NCBI GenBank assembly: GCA_016165875.1
Contig: JABBOT010000080.1
Span: 50,579,527 to 50,643,526, forward strand
Reading direction: 5' to 3'
Source: Acanthopleura granulata
Lineage: Eukaryota > Mollusca > Polyplacophora > Chitonida > Chitonidae
DNA length: 64,000 bases
The notes beneath the pieces were generated by a model. The model saw only the letters and a list, made by a program, of their open reading frames with translations. It did not search any database and was not told where the DNA came from. The stretch's first letter is position 1; each line of letters begins with the position of its first letter. This document shows positions 24,701 through 32,299 of the stretch, piece by piece. Position numbers and translations under genes: made by a program.

Positions 24701-27700
24701 AAGACGAGCGAGGAAACTGTCCAAAGACGTAAGAGTGAACATACAACTGGCTCTGCCTGAACTATTACGGGTATAAATCATTGGAGAGCACCAGGACACT
24801 GTGATTGGAGGTGCACACCAAGGTTTTTACAGGACTTATGCATCTATCTCATTGAGGTATTACTGGCTAAAGATGTACAGGTTATGTAAAAACCTGTGAA
24901 CCCTGTCAAAAAGCAAAACAGCCAACTCATCAACGCCCAGCTCCTCTCACACCAAAGCCAACTGAACCTGCCATGGAACCCTGGCATATGGATATCATGG
25001 GTCCTCTGCCAGCGACACCTGAAGGCTACAAATACATCTTGCTTGTTGTGGATAGCTTCTCCCGTTTTCCTGAGGCATTCCCCTAACATCTCAGGAAGCC
25101 TGTGAAATTGTGGACGTGTTATATAGAGAGACTATTTGTCGATATGGCACTCCTCATGTTCTTGTATCTGACAGAGGACAGAAATTTATGTCACAAATTG
25201 TCTCAGAATTGTCAAAAGTGCCATACATCAAATGTCATCACACCAGTGCTTATCATCCACAAACGAACAGTACACGTGAGACATATAATCAGACTCTTGC
25301 CCAGGCCATGTGGACTTACCTTGATGTAGAGCAAGAAAAGTGGGCACATATTTTACCCGGCATACTCATGGTGTACCAAAAGACACCAGCCACACAGTCA
25401 ACCGGATATTCCCCATCTGAATTGTTGTTCAGAAAAGCAATGAATCCTCTTGTTGATGTTATGTTAGACGTATCGGCTAAATCTTCTTCTGCTGAGACAT
25501 ACCTTGAAGGTTTGCGTCACAGACTTGCGTGACCAACAAAACTGGTCATTCAAAAGTTCACACTGGGACAGCGTGGGCTCCTCTATACAACAAAGACAAC
25601 ACTTGGTAAAAACAGGAAACTAACCCATCATTGGCATGGCCCATATTACATTGCAGATATTGGTCCAAACAATACATGCAAGCTTCACAGTAATGAACAT
25701 TGCCCACTGACTGCTTTGGCGCATGCAAACCGGCTAAAGGCTTTCCACTATCCTGGAGGAAGATATGTGCCATTCCAGCCAACTGAAAATGATAAACCAT
25801 CCCATGATAAACCAACGACTGTACCTCCCCAATCTTCTGAGCCCCCAAAATCTTCATGTGCCTGGCGAGTTGTAGACACTCTTAGCTTGTTCTAGATACC
25901 AAGGATGGAAGATTTACAAGGTAAAGTGGAGAGACAAAGGTTCATATTGGGAGGACTGATAAAATTCCTCCAATACTGATCCGAGAGTATCACGTCAAGC
26001 GGACTCAATCAGGAAAAGTGAGAAAGGCATGGAAGCGACAGCAACGCAAGCCTTGAATTGCGTTCCCTGGCTGGACTGTTTCTTACCAGTTTATACCTTT
26101 CCTTTGATGCCTGTAATTGACTTTCATTTAAGATGCTTCTGATATATTTAGCCAAAAAAAAAACTGTTTGACAATTTCTTCAATGTGGAAATCTCCATTG
26201 TGGTTACTGTAAAATAAGTTCCTTGAAAGATATGACGATATGTTTAAATACCTTTATGTGGTTCCAAGTGACATTGTACATGTTTAAACTTATTTACTGG
26301 TGATGTATCGGCACTCCATTCTTGATATAGCCTAACTTGTATATAAAAAAAAATGTTTATAGGTTTGTTCTAAATGACAAAACAGTACATGTAAGGATCA
26401 AGGCTGATAGATTTTATTGTTTTGCTCCGACAAAAGTTTTCAATTTGGGAACCAAATTTTTGAAGCGAGGGGGTATTGTAACACAGGCCCTTTGTTAAGG
26501 TTCACTGAGCTTCTTGACTGGGAATACTTATCTAGGCACATGTACCTCAGTCCCTCATCCCATCCTACCTTTACCTGATACCTAGCCACTGCCTTTGACA
26601 TGTGTATTAGGGGTGCCTGACAGTTAAGCCACACTGGTGTATATGTTTGTGTTTTTATTTAACATAAAGGTCTTTACAACTTGTAAAGTTTGTGCCTCTC
26701 AGTGATGATCTATATATCATTTTGTTTGTCTTGAAACAAGCTTTCAAATGATGTAAATTAAGTGAAGGTTTCAAACCATGTAGAATATATTAGTAACTCA
26801 AATGGTCAAAAACTAATAGGAAGGCAGGTCATTTGTGTGTTTAGCTGGCTCTAACTTTTTGACCTTTGTGTATTGTTTATTTTTATCACTTCTAATAGCT
26901 TGTATTTTCCTGAATATTGTGATATTTATACTTATGTTCAAGTTACACACTGTTTTATAAATCGACTTGAAACCTGTAAATTTATTTATTTATTTATTTG
27001 ATTGGTGTTTTATGCCGTACTAAAGAATATTTCACTCATACGACAACAGCCAGCATTATGGTGGGAGGAAACCGGACAGAGCCCGAGTGAAACCCACGAC
27101 AATCTGCAGATTGCTGGCAGACCTTCACACATACGGCCGGAGAGGAAGCCAGCATGAGCTGGGCATGAACTCACAGTGACCGCATTGGTGGGAGGCTTCG
27201 GGTCATTGTGCTGCGAAAGCATGCTAAGCTACTGAGCATTTCAGTACAACAGCATAATACAGCATGCGCTTCAGTATAACACACTTCATAATACAACATG
27301 TGCTTCAGCATAACACTTCATGATACAACACATGCATCACAATACAACACACACTTCAGTAAAACATGGTCACAAATGTTCTAAAACTGCACACATCTCT
27401 ACAGTTTACAAAGTCTAAGCAAATCTTCAGGTTTTGTTCATTTATTGCAATCAGACGTTTGCTTATCAAATAAGTATTTAATAAAAAACATTACACTATG
27501 CTGATTTACATTGCAGTTCAACACACAACATCACACTCATGGTCAAATAGAGGTCTCTAATTTGGGCACTGTTTTTCAAAGTCACAGCCAATGAGGCGAG
27601 GCTCCAAAGTCACAGCCAATGAGGCGCGGCTCCAAAGTCACAGCCAATGAGGCGAGGCTCCAAAGTCACAGCCAATGAGGCGAGGCTCCAAAGTCACAGC

Positions 27701-30700
27701 CAATGAGGCGCGGCTCCAAAGGCTGCTGAGATACTAGATGCTCTGTGGTGTCTAAATGAAGCATTCTAGCTAATTTGGGGTATGAAAGTTGAGATTTGTT
27801 TAATAAATTAATTTATTTATTTTTTTTATTTGATCGGTATTTTTCATTGTACTCAAGAATATTTCACTTTAAAGAGGGCAGTCAGTTTGAGACGTTCATA
27901 TTTCATATATTATATAATATGAAAACAGAAATAGTTTAAAGAACACTGGTTAATGATTGTTTCGAATCAACATGTATACTGGCTTCCCATAAATTGGGCA
28001 ACATTCGCAGTCCTCCAAATATCCAACTTACCCTTTTAAACTAAATTTTATGACAACATTAATAATACTTGATACTTCAATAGACTAACTGCTCTCCAAT
28101 GTGAGGGAATTCAGCTCTAAATGTATCAGAACCCAGAAACAGTCAGGACTTCTGCTGTTTGGGAATGAGAATGGTAACATCCCAAATCCAAACAAACTGG
28201 ACATGTCCCTAAAATACTGAAAAGCACTTGCTATATATCCTCATGTTTTACTGAGAGCTGAGATGAGCACACATGACAATCCAGGTGTCCTCATGACATA
28301 GACTGACTACGTTACCTCACATGAAATGCACCTACTCTAGGTTTCCTTACATGCCATACACCTTCTAGGTTTCCTTGTTTGATATTCGCTAACACTAGGT
28401 TTCCTCACATGACATACACTGACTCCAGGATTCTTCGTTTGATATACACTGACTCCTGGTTTCCTCACATTACATACAAACTTTAGGTTTACTTGTTTGA
28501 CATACACTGACTCCAAGATTCCTCACATGACATACACCAACTCTAGGTTTCCTTGTTTGACATACACTGAATCCAGGATTCCTCAGGATAACCACCAACT
28601 CTAGGTTTCCTTGCTTGACATTCACTCACTCCAGGTTTCCTCACATGACATACACCAACTCTAGGTTTCCTCACTTGACATTCACTGACTCTAGGTTTCC
28701 TCACATGACATACACTGCCTCTAGCTTTCCTCGTCTGACGTTCACTGCGTTTACGTTTTCTCACATACCAACCAATGACTCCTGGTTTTCTCACATAAAG
28801 AGACTAGGCACGTCAGAGTGTTTGCAGCTGAAGAACAGCCCCAAGGCTTTGCTGGTTTTCTTGATTTCTTTCGCACATCCTTCGTAACGTAAATTCTCTG
28901 TGCTTTTTTCAACAACAAATGTTCAGTCAGAGACTTGGTTTAAAAATAACTCTGGAATACACAATCATGTGAAACAGACATCTTTACTCCAATTGATCAT
29001 ACTTTCAGCCTTCTGTTTTCACACTAGGTATTCCTGGATTTGACCAGTCCAAAACTAAACAGGCATACCTGTACTCCACAGACTTTCAATGTTTTTATTA
29101 AATTCTATATGACCTCCTCAAACTTTTGGCGAATTTGTTAACATGGCAAAGCCCGTTGGAACCCCCGACCATCCAAAGGTTGTTGGCAGACCTTCTTATG
29201 GTGGAAGGCTTCTGGATTATTGCGCTGCGCTAGTGCGCTAACCAGCTGAGCCACGGAGGCCCTTCATGTTTTAAAAAATGCGCCAGTTCATATAGAGTAT
29301 GTCATGACATATAGCAACCAGACGTAGCATTTATCAACAATTTCAAGCCACAGGTAAAATGGTACACAGTACAACTGGCATCTGTGTTATACTCTTCAAC
29401 TTGCAATCAGAAATAAAGCTGTTTTTATTAGTTATTTTTTGGAAGATTCTATATAAGGAGAGACTGTTATGATCAGTTGTTTAACAAATTCTTTGCTTGT
29501 CCAATCCCCCCAAAATTAGGATATTCCCTTGCTATAACTTACACAGTTTGATATATGACATATACAGTTGGTTTGGCTTTTTAATGTGGACATTTTGGTG
29601 AACTAGCATGGTATCCCGTATGCAGTCGTCTTAAAATTTCACAATTTTGAACAAATTTATAGATGGCCCAAAAAATAAATCTTCCAGATTTTGACTCAGA
29701 AATACACATAGTATTTGTCTTTGAAACTTTGACATCTTTGGATTTCACAAAATATCAAATGTAATTAAACCTAGAAATAGCAAATGGAATTTTTGTGAGG
29801 GGAAGAATTTTTACGGTTAACAATAAAATTCAAAATGGCCACTAAATCACATGACTGGCAAATGGACACTAAATGTCAAAAGTTGCTACACACTGCAAAG
29901 TAATAATACTAATCCAAACGATTTCAAGAGGTGTCCCACAGGGAATCTGTGTGGGCCTCTGATAGAGCCACTTATAAACATTTCAACAGGTGTCCCACTG
30001 GGAATCTTGTGGACCTCTAAGAGAGCCACTCATAAACATTTCAAGAGGTGTCCCACAAGGAGTCTGTGGACTTTTAATAGAGCTACTTATAAATATTTCA
30101 AGAATTAATATTTACGTAAGACGTCCAGTGCTAAATATCTTTACAATATTTACTAATAAAGTTCATTAAGATATTAGAGGCGCAAGTAGAAAATAGTGCC
30201 GTTCAAAGCCGTCACTCACGCTAAAACGTGCCCCTTTCAGACAAACAGCACCTTGCCCCTTTTTGTTTGAAGCTAAGGGTCAGTTCTGCTGATAAATTGT
30301 ACTGTTGGCTAATACAGCAAAACATTCTCTATAGTCTGACGTACATATACTCCAAAATTCCAAGGTCCTACTTTTAGTTTCATGGGTTCCAAAATGAAAG
30401 CAAATCCCACATATAGGTCTACAGTTTGGCAGAAGCTTTCAGAACTCATATGACTCCTCCTTCAAGTATTAGAGAGAACAAGGCAGGGTAATATATCAGG
30501 TTAGAGCCTTAAGTGTAGTAGTACCCCATATGTGGATAATATGATGTTTAAGGTCAATGATACTTGATCCCTTGTTTACCCATCATAATATTTTGAAAAA
30601 GTGGTGTGGGTGCAGAACAGTCTTCATTTTTCAGTATTATTATTCTGCTAAATTTTATGACAATCTCATCTTTTGTGACAATTTCTGGCAATAATGAGTC

Positions 30701-32156
30701 CCGATGTGGGGTGGTAAAATACCGTGCATCTGGTGAGGAATCAAGTGTGACTGGCCTTATACATCACAAGAGAAAAAATAAGGGCGTCAAAACTAAATTT
30801 ATATTACAGAAAAGTCAGAATTTCACAGAGAGCAGATGAACAGTCTTCATTTTTCAGTATTATTATTCTGCTCAATTTTATGACAATCTCATCTTTTGTG
30901 ACAATTTCTGGCAATAATGAGTCCCGATGTGGGGTGGTAAAATACCGTGCATCTGGTGAGGAATCAAGTGTGACTGGCCTTATACATCACAAGAGAAAAA
31001 ATAAGGGCGTCAAAACTAAATTTATATTACAGAAAAGTCAGAATTTCACAGAGAGCAGATGACTATACAGGGCTTTAATTTCAATGGGAATCCAGGATTG
31101 ACTCCCACAAACAAAATAAATGAGAATCAACTTGGAATTCCCCTCAAATTCAAATTTATTGTTTTCTTATTATAAAAGAAAACAGATACATTGTCAAGGG
31201 GTTTTTCTGGCCACTTTCTCGTCGTGGTAACCACAACTAAAAATAGTGGAAAGCTGAGTTTTATACTGAAATTTTATATTGAACGTTCCTAAAATAAACT
31301 GAGTTTTTGATACATTGGGGACCAAAAAAATAGGTTTTTCTGATTTGTTCAAATTGAGCTTCTAACAACAAACTGGCTAAAAAAACATCTGTTGTCTCAG
31401 ATCATTAATATTATGAACATGGAATCCCAAAAATTTTTACTTAGGTCAAATTCTTGCGATACTTGATTTGGACAAGACTCCAGAGAATTCCTGTAAATAT
31501 AATCTATGGGAATCCATTTATATCCTGAAGAAAATATAAAGCCCTGCTATCTTATTGTCAGTATCCATCTGAAATGAACTTTTTTTCTTGCTTTTCTTAA
31601 TTTCACTTCCTTTTAGTTTTGCTCAAGTTTACTGGAAAAAACATAGCCTCACCTAAATCTCAAAAAACTGGAAGTGGTAATTCTTTAGGAAGTGATGGTA
31701 CATAAAATACTTACTGATACATAGTGCGGCCAGCAGTTGGACAGCAATATCCGGTGCCCCACTACAGTCTGGGTAAACGGGCTGCAGTATGTAATTTGCA
31801 AACGTCAAAGCTGTGATGGCATTGCCAGTGGGAATGATGACTATCAGTGCTACCCACAGATACAAAAACGCCGGCAACGGCCCCAGAGACTCGGCAATGT
31901 ACGCGTAGTCGGCTCCGGATTTCAGAATGCACGTCCCTAGTTCTGCATAGCATATCGCTCCAATAAGTGAAATAAAGCCACACAGGCACCAGACTACAAT
32001 AGACAACCCTACCGATCCAGCTTCTAGCAACACGCCCTTCGGGGAGACGAAAATCCCACTTCCCACGATCACCCCCACTATAATGGCCACTCCATTCAGC
32101 AGGCCCAACTCTTTCTTCAGCTTCACGACCGAATCGTCCTTCTTGTCTTCTCCCAT
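594..32156 (-). CDS. SLC7A8-like: SLC7A8/LAT2-like amino-acid transporter light chain, 8 exons, 3' end outside window
   Basis: Seen: eight coding exons, joined at 32156-31715, 20024-19899, 14898-14799, 10791-10747, 9817-9694, 4228-4125, 3893-3797 and 743-594, all with GT-AG borders and matching phases. They give about 396 continuous residues covering roughly TM1 to TM10. Key motifs are GSGIF in TM1 (substrate backbone binding), a Cys in the TM3-TM4 loop (YPDCSG, residue ~138) and the unwound TM6 segment FSYAGWN. Family knowledge: SLC7A light chains pair through that loop Cys with an SLC3A heavy chain and exchange neutral amino acids at the plasma membrane. From memory the match is closest to LAT2 ([18 protein letters not shown]), but LAT1, y+LAT and Asc-1 share much of this. 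The last ~100 residues and the stop codon are off the left edge. The ~31.5 kb span is mostly repeat-filled intron. Confidence 0.93.
919..1442. mobile_element. Short inverted-repeat (MITE-like) element, CAGGGCT ends
   Basis: The left end is CAGGGCTCACAGCACTCCT and the right end reads as its imperfect inverted complement (CAGGGCTTTCAGTGCTCCT). A perfect 6-bp direct repeat, cctata, flanks both sides (913-918 and 1443-1448). The interior is AT-rich with aatataggaaaatacagga motifs and no transposase. The ends resemble hAT-type termini, but hAT elements usually make 8-bp duplications, so the superfamily is uncertain. It lies in intron 7 of the SLC7A8-like gene. Confidence 0.6.
3420..3811 (-). repeat. 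52-bp tandem repeat derived from SLC7A8-like exon 7 and its splice donor
   Basis: Eight units of 51-52 bp; on the minus strand each reads ...gaccag-CTCTTCTGTNTGGG-gtragttcagcataa.... The highest-coordinate unit is the genuine exon 7 end (3797-3811) plus its donor. Donor-like sites on the plus strand sit near 3427, 3480, 3532, 3583, 3635, 3687, 3738 and 3791. Each decoy unit also has an AG just before the 14 exon-like bases, so it resembles a 14-nt microexon with both splice sites. The unit farthest from the exon is the most diverged. Confidence 0.9.
3797..3893 (-). CDS. SLC7A8-like: SLC7A8-like exon 7 (TM9 approach; donor duplicated in tandem downstream)
   Basis: 97 bp, acceptor cttttgcag|ACTCT and donor TTTGGG|gtaagttc. 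It encodes [19 protein letters not shown] then [14 protein letters not shown], matching the conserved 'RLFF.GAREGHLP..L..I.....TP.PALLF' block. The donor and the last ~14 exon bases are the founder of a 52-bp tandem repeat that continues ~375 bp into the intron, giving seven further donor-like sites. The correct donor is the first one, because its phase joins exactly to exon 8 and any longer version reads an in-frame TAA 13 bases past the junction. Confidence 0.94.
4125..4228 (-). CDS. SLC7A8-like: SLC7A8-like exon 6 (TM8)
   Basis: 104 bp, acceptor tgttgtag|ACATT and donor GCAAG|gttggtta (a slightly weak GTTGGT donor). It encodes [19 protein letters not shown] followed by [15 protein letters not shown], the TM8 helix and loop of LAT-type transporters. 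It is separated from exon 7 by a short 231-bp intron. Confidence 0.93.
4510..5735. repeat. ~45-bp minisatellite with G-runs and CA tracts
   Basis: About 26 variable units built on catcaacacactgggggtgg, ttgtctatttcacatatac or tttttcacacacacactt. The period is mostly 45 bp (42-50). Long open frames cross it only because 45 is divisible by three. It lies in intron 5. Confidence 0.9.
5740..9480. other. Intron 5 sequence, nothing recognised
   Basis: AT-rich intron of the SLC7A8-like gene. It has a G-run at ~7,964 and an isolated cagggcttccaac at ~7,350 that could be the start of another CAGGGCT element, but no matching right end was found. Confidence 0.5.
9486..9600 (+). mobile_element. Diverged family-1 SINE head fragment
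   Basis: Segments cctctcaccagtgc, gcaagtccaagctcagctc and ggctcctctcc follow the order of the family-1 SINE head (B-box region GAGTTCAAGTCC). Beyond ~9,600 similarity fades. It is in intron 5, ~90 bp past exon 5. Confidence 0.4.
9694..9817 (-). CDS. SLC7A8-like: SLC7A8-like exon 5 (TM7)
   Basis: 124 bp, acceptor tttcag|AAACC and donor GCTGTG|gtaagtga. It encodes [19 protein letters not shown] (start of TM7), then [22 protein letters not shown], all matching the LAT block 'NLPRAI.ISIPLVT..Y...NVAY....S...LL.S.AVAV'. The upstream intron to exon 4 is 929 bp and contains a SINE copy at 10.27-10.49 kb. Confidence 0.94.
10268..10494 (-). mobile_element. Family-1 SINE with internal tandem expansion
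   Basis: A tail and body copy lacking the tRNA head. The block ccgcaggttgctggcggacc, single in other copies, is repeated three times in tandem with a ~30-bp period (10,386-10,482). Confidence 0.8.
10747..10791 (-). CDS. SLC7A8-like: SLC7A8-like exon 4 (45-bp exon)
   Basis: A 45-bp exon with acceptor tttttccag|GAATT and donor TACAA|gtaaga, too short to appear as an open frame on its own. It was found by following the expected protein: it reads [14 protein letters not shown], the intracellular helix after TM6 that is nearly invariant in SLC7A light chains. Both borders keep phase with neighbours (Trp before, Lys after). Confidence 0.93.
10906..11402 (+). mobile_element. Solo LTR of the Gypsy-type element
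   Basis: 497 bp starting TGTAACACAGGCCC and ending TGTTAACA, with high identity to the 3' LTR at 26,477 over its whole length, including aacataaaggtcttta and tgtgcctctcagtgatgatc. No internal element adjoins it and no clear target duplication is visible. Solo LTRs form by recombination between the two LTRs of an inserted element. In intron 3. Confidence 0.85.
11403..14440. other. Intron 3 sequence, nothing else recognised
   Basis: Apart from the short repeat at 11.8 kb I see no gene, RNA or mobile element. Open stretches are short and lack homology I know. Confidence 0.5.
11795..11890. repeat. ~23-bp short tandem repeat
   Basis: Four units of ggataacctatctgtaatctaat type, imperfect. In intron 3. 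Confidence 0.6.
14450..14735. repeat. 46-bp minisatellite
   Basis: About six units of acagttccaacaccctgttg / gcatcatgttggcacatggtgtcgac. One unit lacks the middle gcatcat part. In intron 3, ~65 bp from exon 3. Confidence 0.9.
14799..14898 (-). CDS. SLC7A8-like: SLC7A8-like exon 3 (extracellular loop and TM6 start)
   Basis: 100 bp, acceptor ttttttag|GCTCT and donor GGATG|gtgagtca. It encodes the variable TM5-TM6 loop ([19 protein letters not shown]), followed by [14 protein letters not shown], the conserved TM6 substrate-gate region of LAT transporters (FAYGGWN in vertebrates). The phase joins exactly to exon 2 (Gly codon split) and exon 4 (Trp codon split). The 46-bp tandem repeat at 14.45-14.73 kb lies only ~70 bp inside the following intron. 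Confidence 0.94.
14899..16660. other. Intron 2 sequence with one hairpin
   Basis: An imperfect inverted repeat, gttgattgcagctaccatg (15,611) and its complement catggtagttacaatcaac (15,656), encloses ~27 bp. Otherwise nothing recognised. Confidence 0.45.
16664..19432. repeat. Large 45-bp minisatellite array (array 1)
   Basis: About 60 units of tgtacatgaacaggcaaaca / gagggtttgtttaggtggaccctac. Left-hand units (to ~17.35 kb and scattered after) carry the perfect palindrome tgtacatgtaca; most right-hand units carry tgtacatgaaca. The left edge, including 17 bp of flank (cagttaacggcgaatct), is itself duplicated at 16,664 and 16,921 (~257 bp apart) around a poly-G tract. It lies in intron 2 of the SLC7A8-like gene. 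Confidence 0.95.
19899..20024 (-). CDS. SLC7A8-like: SLC7A8-like exon 2 (TM4-TM5)
   Basis: 126 bp, acceptor ctgcag|CTTTG and donor GGCAAAG|gtgagtc. It encodes 41 whole codons with [19 protein letters not shown], matching the family block 'NC.SV..ATRVQDIFTA.KLLAL', then an Ile-rich helix (five consecutive Ile, encoded by an ATC/ATG-like microsatellite tract seen as tgatgatgatgatgatga on the plus strand) and GFVEIGKG. The exon sits between two homologous 45-bp minisatellite arrays: one ends ~470 bp downstream in the gene sense and the other begins ~1.05 kb upstream. That makes it a candidate for deletion by recombination between the arrays. Confidence 0.94.
21072..21477. repeat. Displaced 45-bp minisatellite (array 2), copy of part of array 1
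   Basis: Nine units of the same 45-bp repeat. From ~21,213 on, the unit order and private variants (one cttgaacagg unit, alternating tataggaac / aggtgaac / aggtggac endings) match array 1 at ~18,841-19,106 almost base for base, with one clear difference (tgctcatg against tgttcatg). It lies in intron 1, across exon 2 from array 1. Confidence 0.93.
23150..23790 (+). pseudogene. Gypsy reverse transcriptase remnant
   Basis: Recognisable blocks: a [12 protein letters not shown] start, [17 protein letters not shown], the catalytic-site region YTDDILVYS and YLGHVI. An in-frame TGA breaks the segment near 23,315 and other stops and frameshifts follow (for example after ...LSKC near 23,732). Non-functional as it stands. 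Confidence 0.9.
23813..24430 (+). pseudogene. Gypsy RNase H domain remnant, catalytic Asp replaced
   Basis: A 205-residue open stretch with the RT-connection motif [12 protein letters not shown] and the RNase H domain. The first active-site motif reads [14 protein letters not shown] where Gypsy elements have TDAS, an Asp-to-Asn change at a catalytic position. TEKECLAV and [10 protein letters not shown] follow, retaining those acidic residues. It ends in-frame at TGA after [12 protein letters not shown]. Confidence 0.9.
24480..25532 (+). pseudogene. Gypsy integrase remnant
   Basis: An open piece (24,480-24,776) leads to the H2C2 finger ([10 protein letters not shown] then C..C near 24,890). 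The DDE core is split over three frames: [17 protein letters not shown] (~24,985), [14 protein letters not shown] (~25,170), then [15 protein letters not shown] (~25,240). Asp, Asp and Glu positions are all visible but not in one frame. Confidence 0.88.
26477..26979 (+). mobile_element. 3' LTR of the Gypsy-type element
   Basis: Starts TGTAACACAGGCCC directly after a purine tract plus tat. It matches the solo LTR at 10,906-11,402 but loses its final bases (cctgtaa in place of cctgttaaca) where a SINE begins. Confidence 0.88.
26981..27238 (-). mobile_element. Full-length family-1 SINE abutting the Gypsy 3' LTR
   Basis: A nearly complete copy: TAAA-type tail, the gattggtgtttta and ggtgggaggaaaccgg blocks, and a tRNA-like head ending near ctaagctactgagc. 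Its tail starts at the last recognisable base of the LTR, so it may have inserted into or replaced the LTR end. Confidence 0.85.
27577..27720. repeat. 28-bp direct repeat, five units
   Basis: Five near-identical units of caaagtcacagccaatgagg / cgaggctc; two have cgcggctc. No spacers. Each unit contains CCAAT. In intron 1. Confidence 0.92.
27800..27873 (-). mobile_element. Family-1 SINE tail fragment
   Basis: aatttatttatttttttta, then ttgatcggtatttttc and actcaagaatatttcact match only the 3' end of the SINE. Confidence 0.6.
28300..28800. repeat. 30-bp minisatellite
   Basis: About 16 imperfect units of tttcctcacatgacatacac / tgactctagg, with a second class reading ccttgtttgacatacactgac. Intronic; open frames across it are periodicity artefacts. 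Confidence 0.88.
29145..29261 (-). mobile_element. Family-1 SINE head fragment
   Basis: Contains ccgaccatcc, ggttgttggcagacctt and the tRNA-like head gcgctagtgcgctaaccagc / ccacggaggc. Part of the middle is deleted and the tail is absent. Confidence 0.7.
29921..30105 (+). repeat. Three ~58-bp tandem units encoding a GVPQG-like motif
   Basis: Units start atttcaagaggtgtcccaca at 29,921, 29,980 and 30,038, with a partial fourth at 30,094. In one frame each reads like SRGVPQGxC, similar to the conserved RT motif GVPQGSVLGP of non-LTR elements. It may be a fragment of a LINE that expanded in tandem; too short to be sure. Confidence 0.5.
30615..31060. repeat. 223-bp tandem duplication
   Basis: Copies 30,615-30,837 and 30,838-31,060 are identical except for ctgctaaatt against ctgctcaatt. 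The same 60-residue open stretch occurs in each, but I do not recognise it. It abuts the MITE-like element at 31,068. Confidence 0.95.
31068..31546. mobile_element. Second CAGGGCT-ended MITE-like element
   Basis: The left end is CAGGGCTTTAATTTCAATGG. The right end inverts to CAGGGCTTTATATTTTC, with a second shared patch (GGGAATCC) further in. The flanks share only ctat. It is 479 bp and AT-rich with no coding content. It uses the same seven terminal bases as the element at 919-1442 and lies in intron 1 immediately beside the 223-bp tandem duplication. Confidence 0.5.
31715..32156 (-). CDS. SLC7A8-like: SLC7A8-like exon 1 (start codon, TM1 to TM3-4 loop)
   Basis: This exon encodes 147 residues plus the first base of codon 148 and begins MGEDKKDD. 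I chose the ATG at 32,156 because it has A at -3 and G at +4; the frame stays open a few codons further upstream but has no ATG there. The short, charged, Lys/Asp-rich cytosolic N terminus is followed by LKKELGLL, the TM1 motif [18 protein letters not shown] and KSGADYAY, all SLC7A hallmarks. The loop sequence YPDCSGAP supplies the Cys expected to bond the SLC3A heavy chain. The donor reads ATCA|gtaagtat. The codon split by the intron resolves to Thr when joined to exon 2. A 3' splice site just before the ATG (gagtcag|AATGGG) is possible, so an untranslated leader exon cannot be excluded. Confidence 0.95.
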
Positions 32157-32299
32157 TCTGACTCCACAATGTAACAAAAATCAGGTTCAAAGAATGTAGA
32201 GGCAGCGATTATTTCCTGGCGCTGACAATCCTAGTGTTATGTCTGATCGCCGAGTTATGCTGACGCAACCTCAGCTCAGCCAGAAAGTCCCACGCAGTG

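Larger units (their letters stand above)
22531..26979 (+). mobile_element. Degraded Ty3/Gypsy retrotransposon, 5' part and gag missing
   Basis: Parts in order: ~18 bases identical to the LTR start (22,531), the post-protease linker (LGIDFMGK, ~22,565), reverse transcriptase (23,150-23,790, with YTDDILVYS near 23,617), RNase H (~23,830-24,430), integrase zinc finger (~24,780-24,910), integrase core (to ~25,530), C-terminal tail, purine tract gaagcgaggggg and the 3' LTR. Multiple stops and frameshifts interrupt every domain, so it is a dead copy. Gag, protease and nearly all of the 5' LTR are absent. It lies in intron 1 of the SLC7A8-like gene, antisense to it. Confidence 0.93.

Noticed and set aside
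27577..27720. CRISPR-like direct repeats
   Set aside because: The 28-bp units are directly adjacent with no unique spacers, and the genome is eukaryotic.
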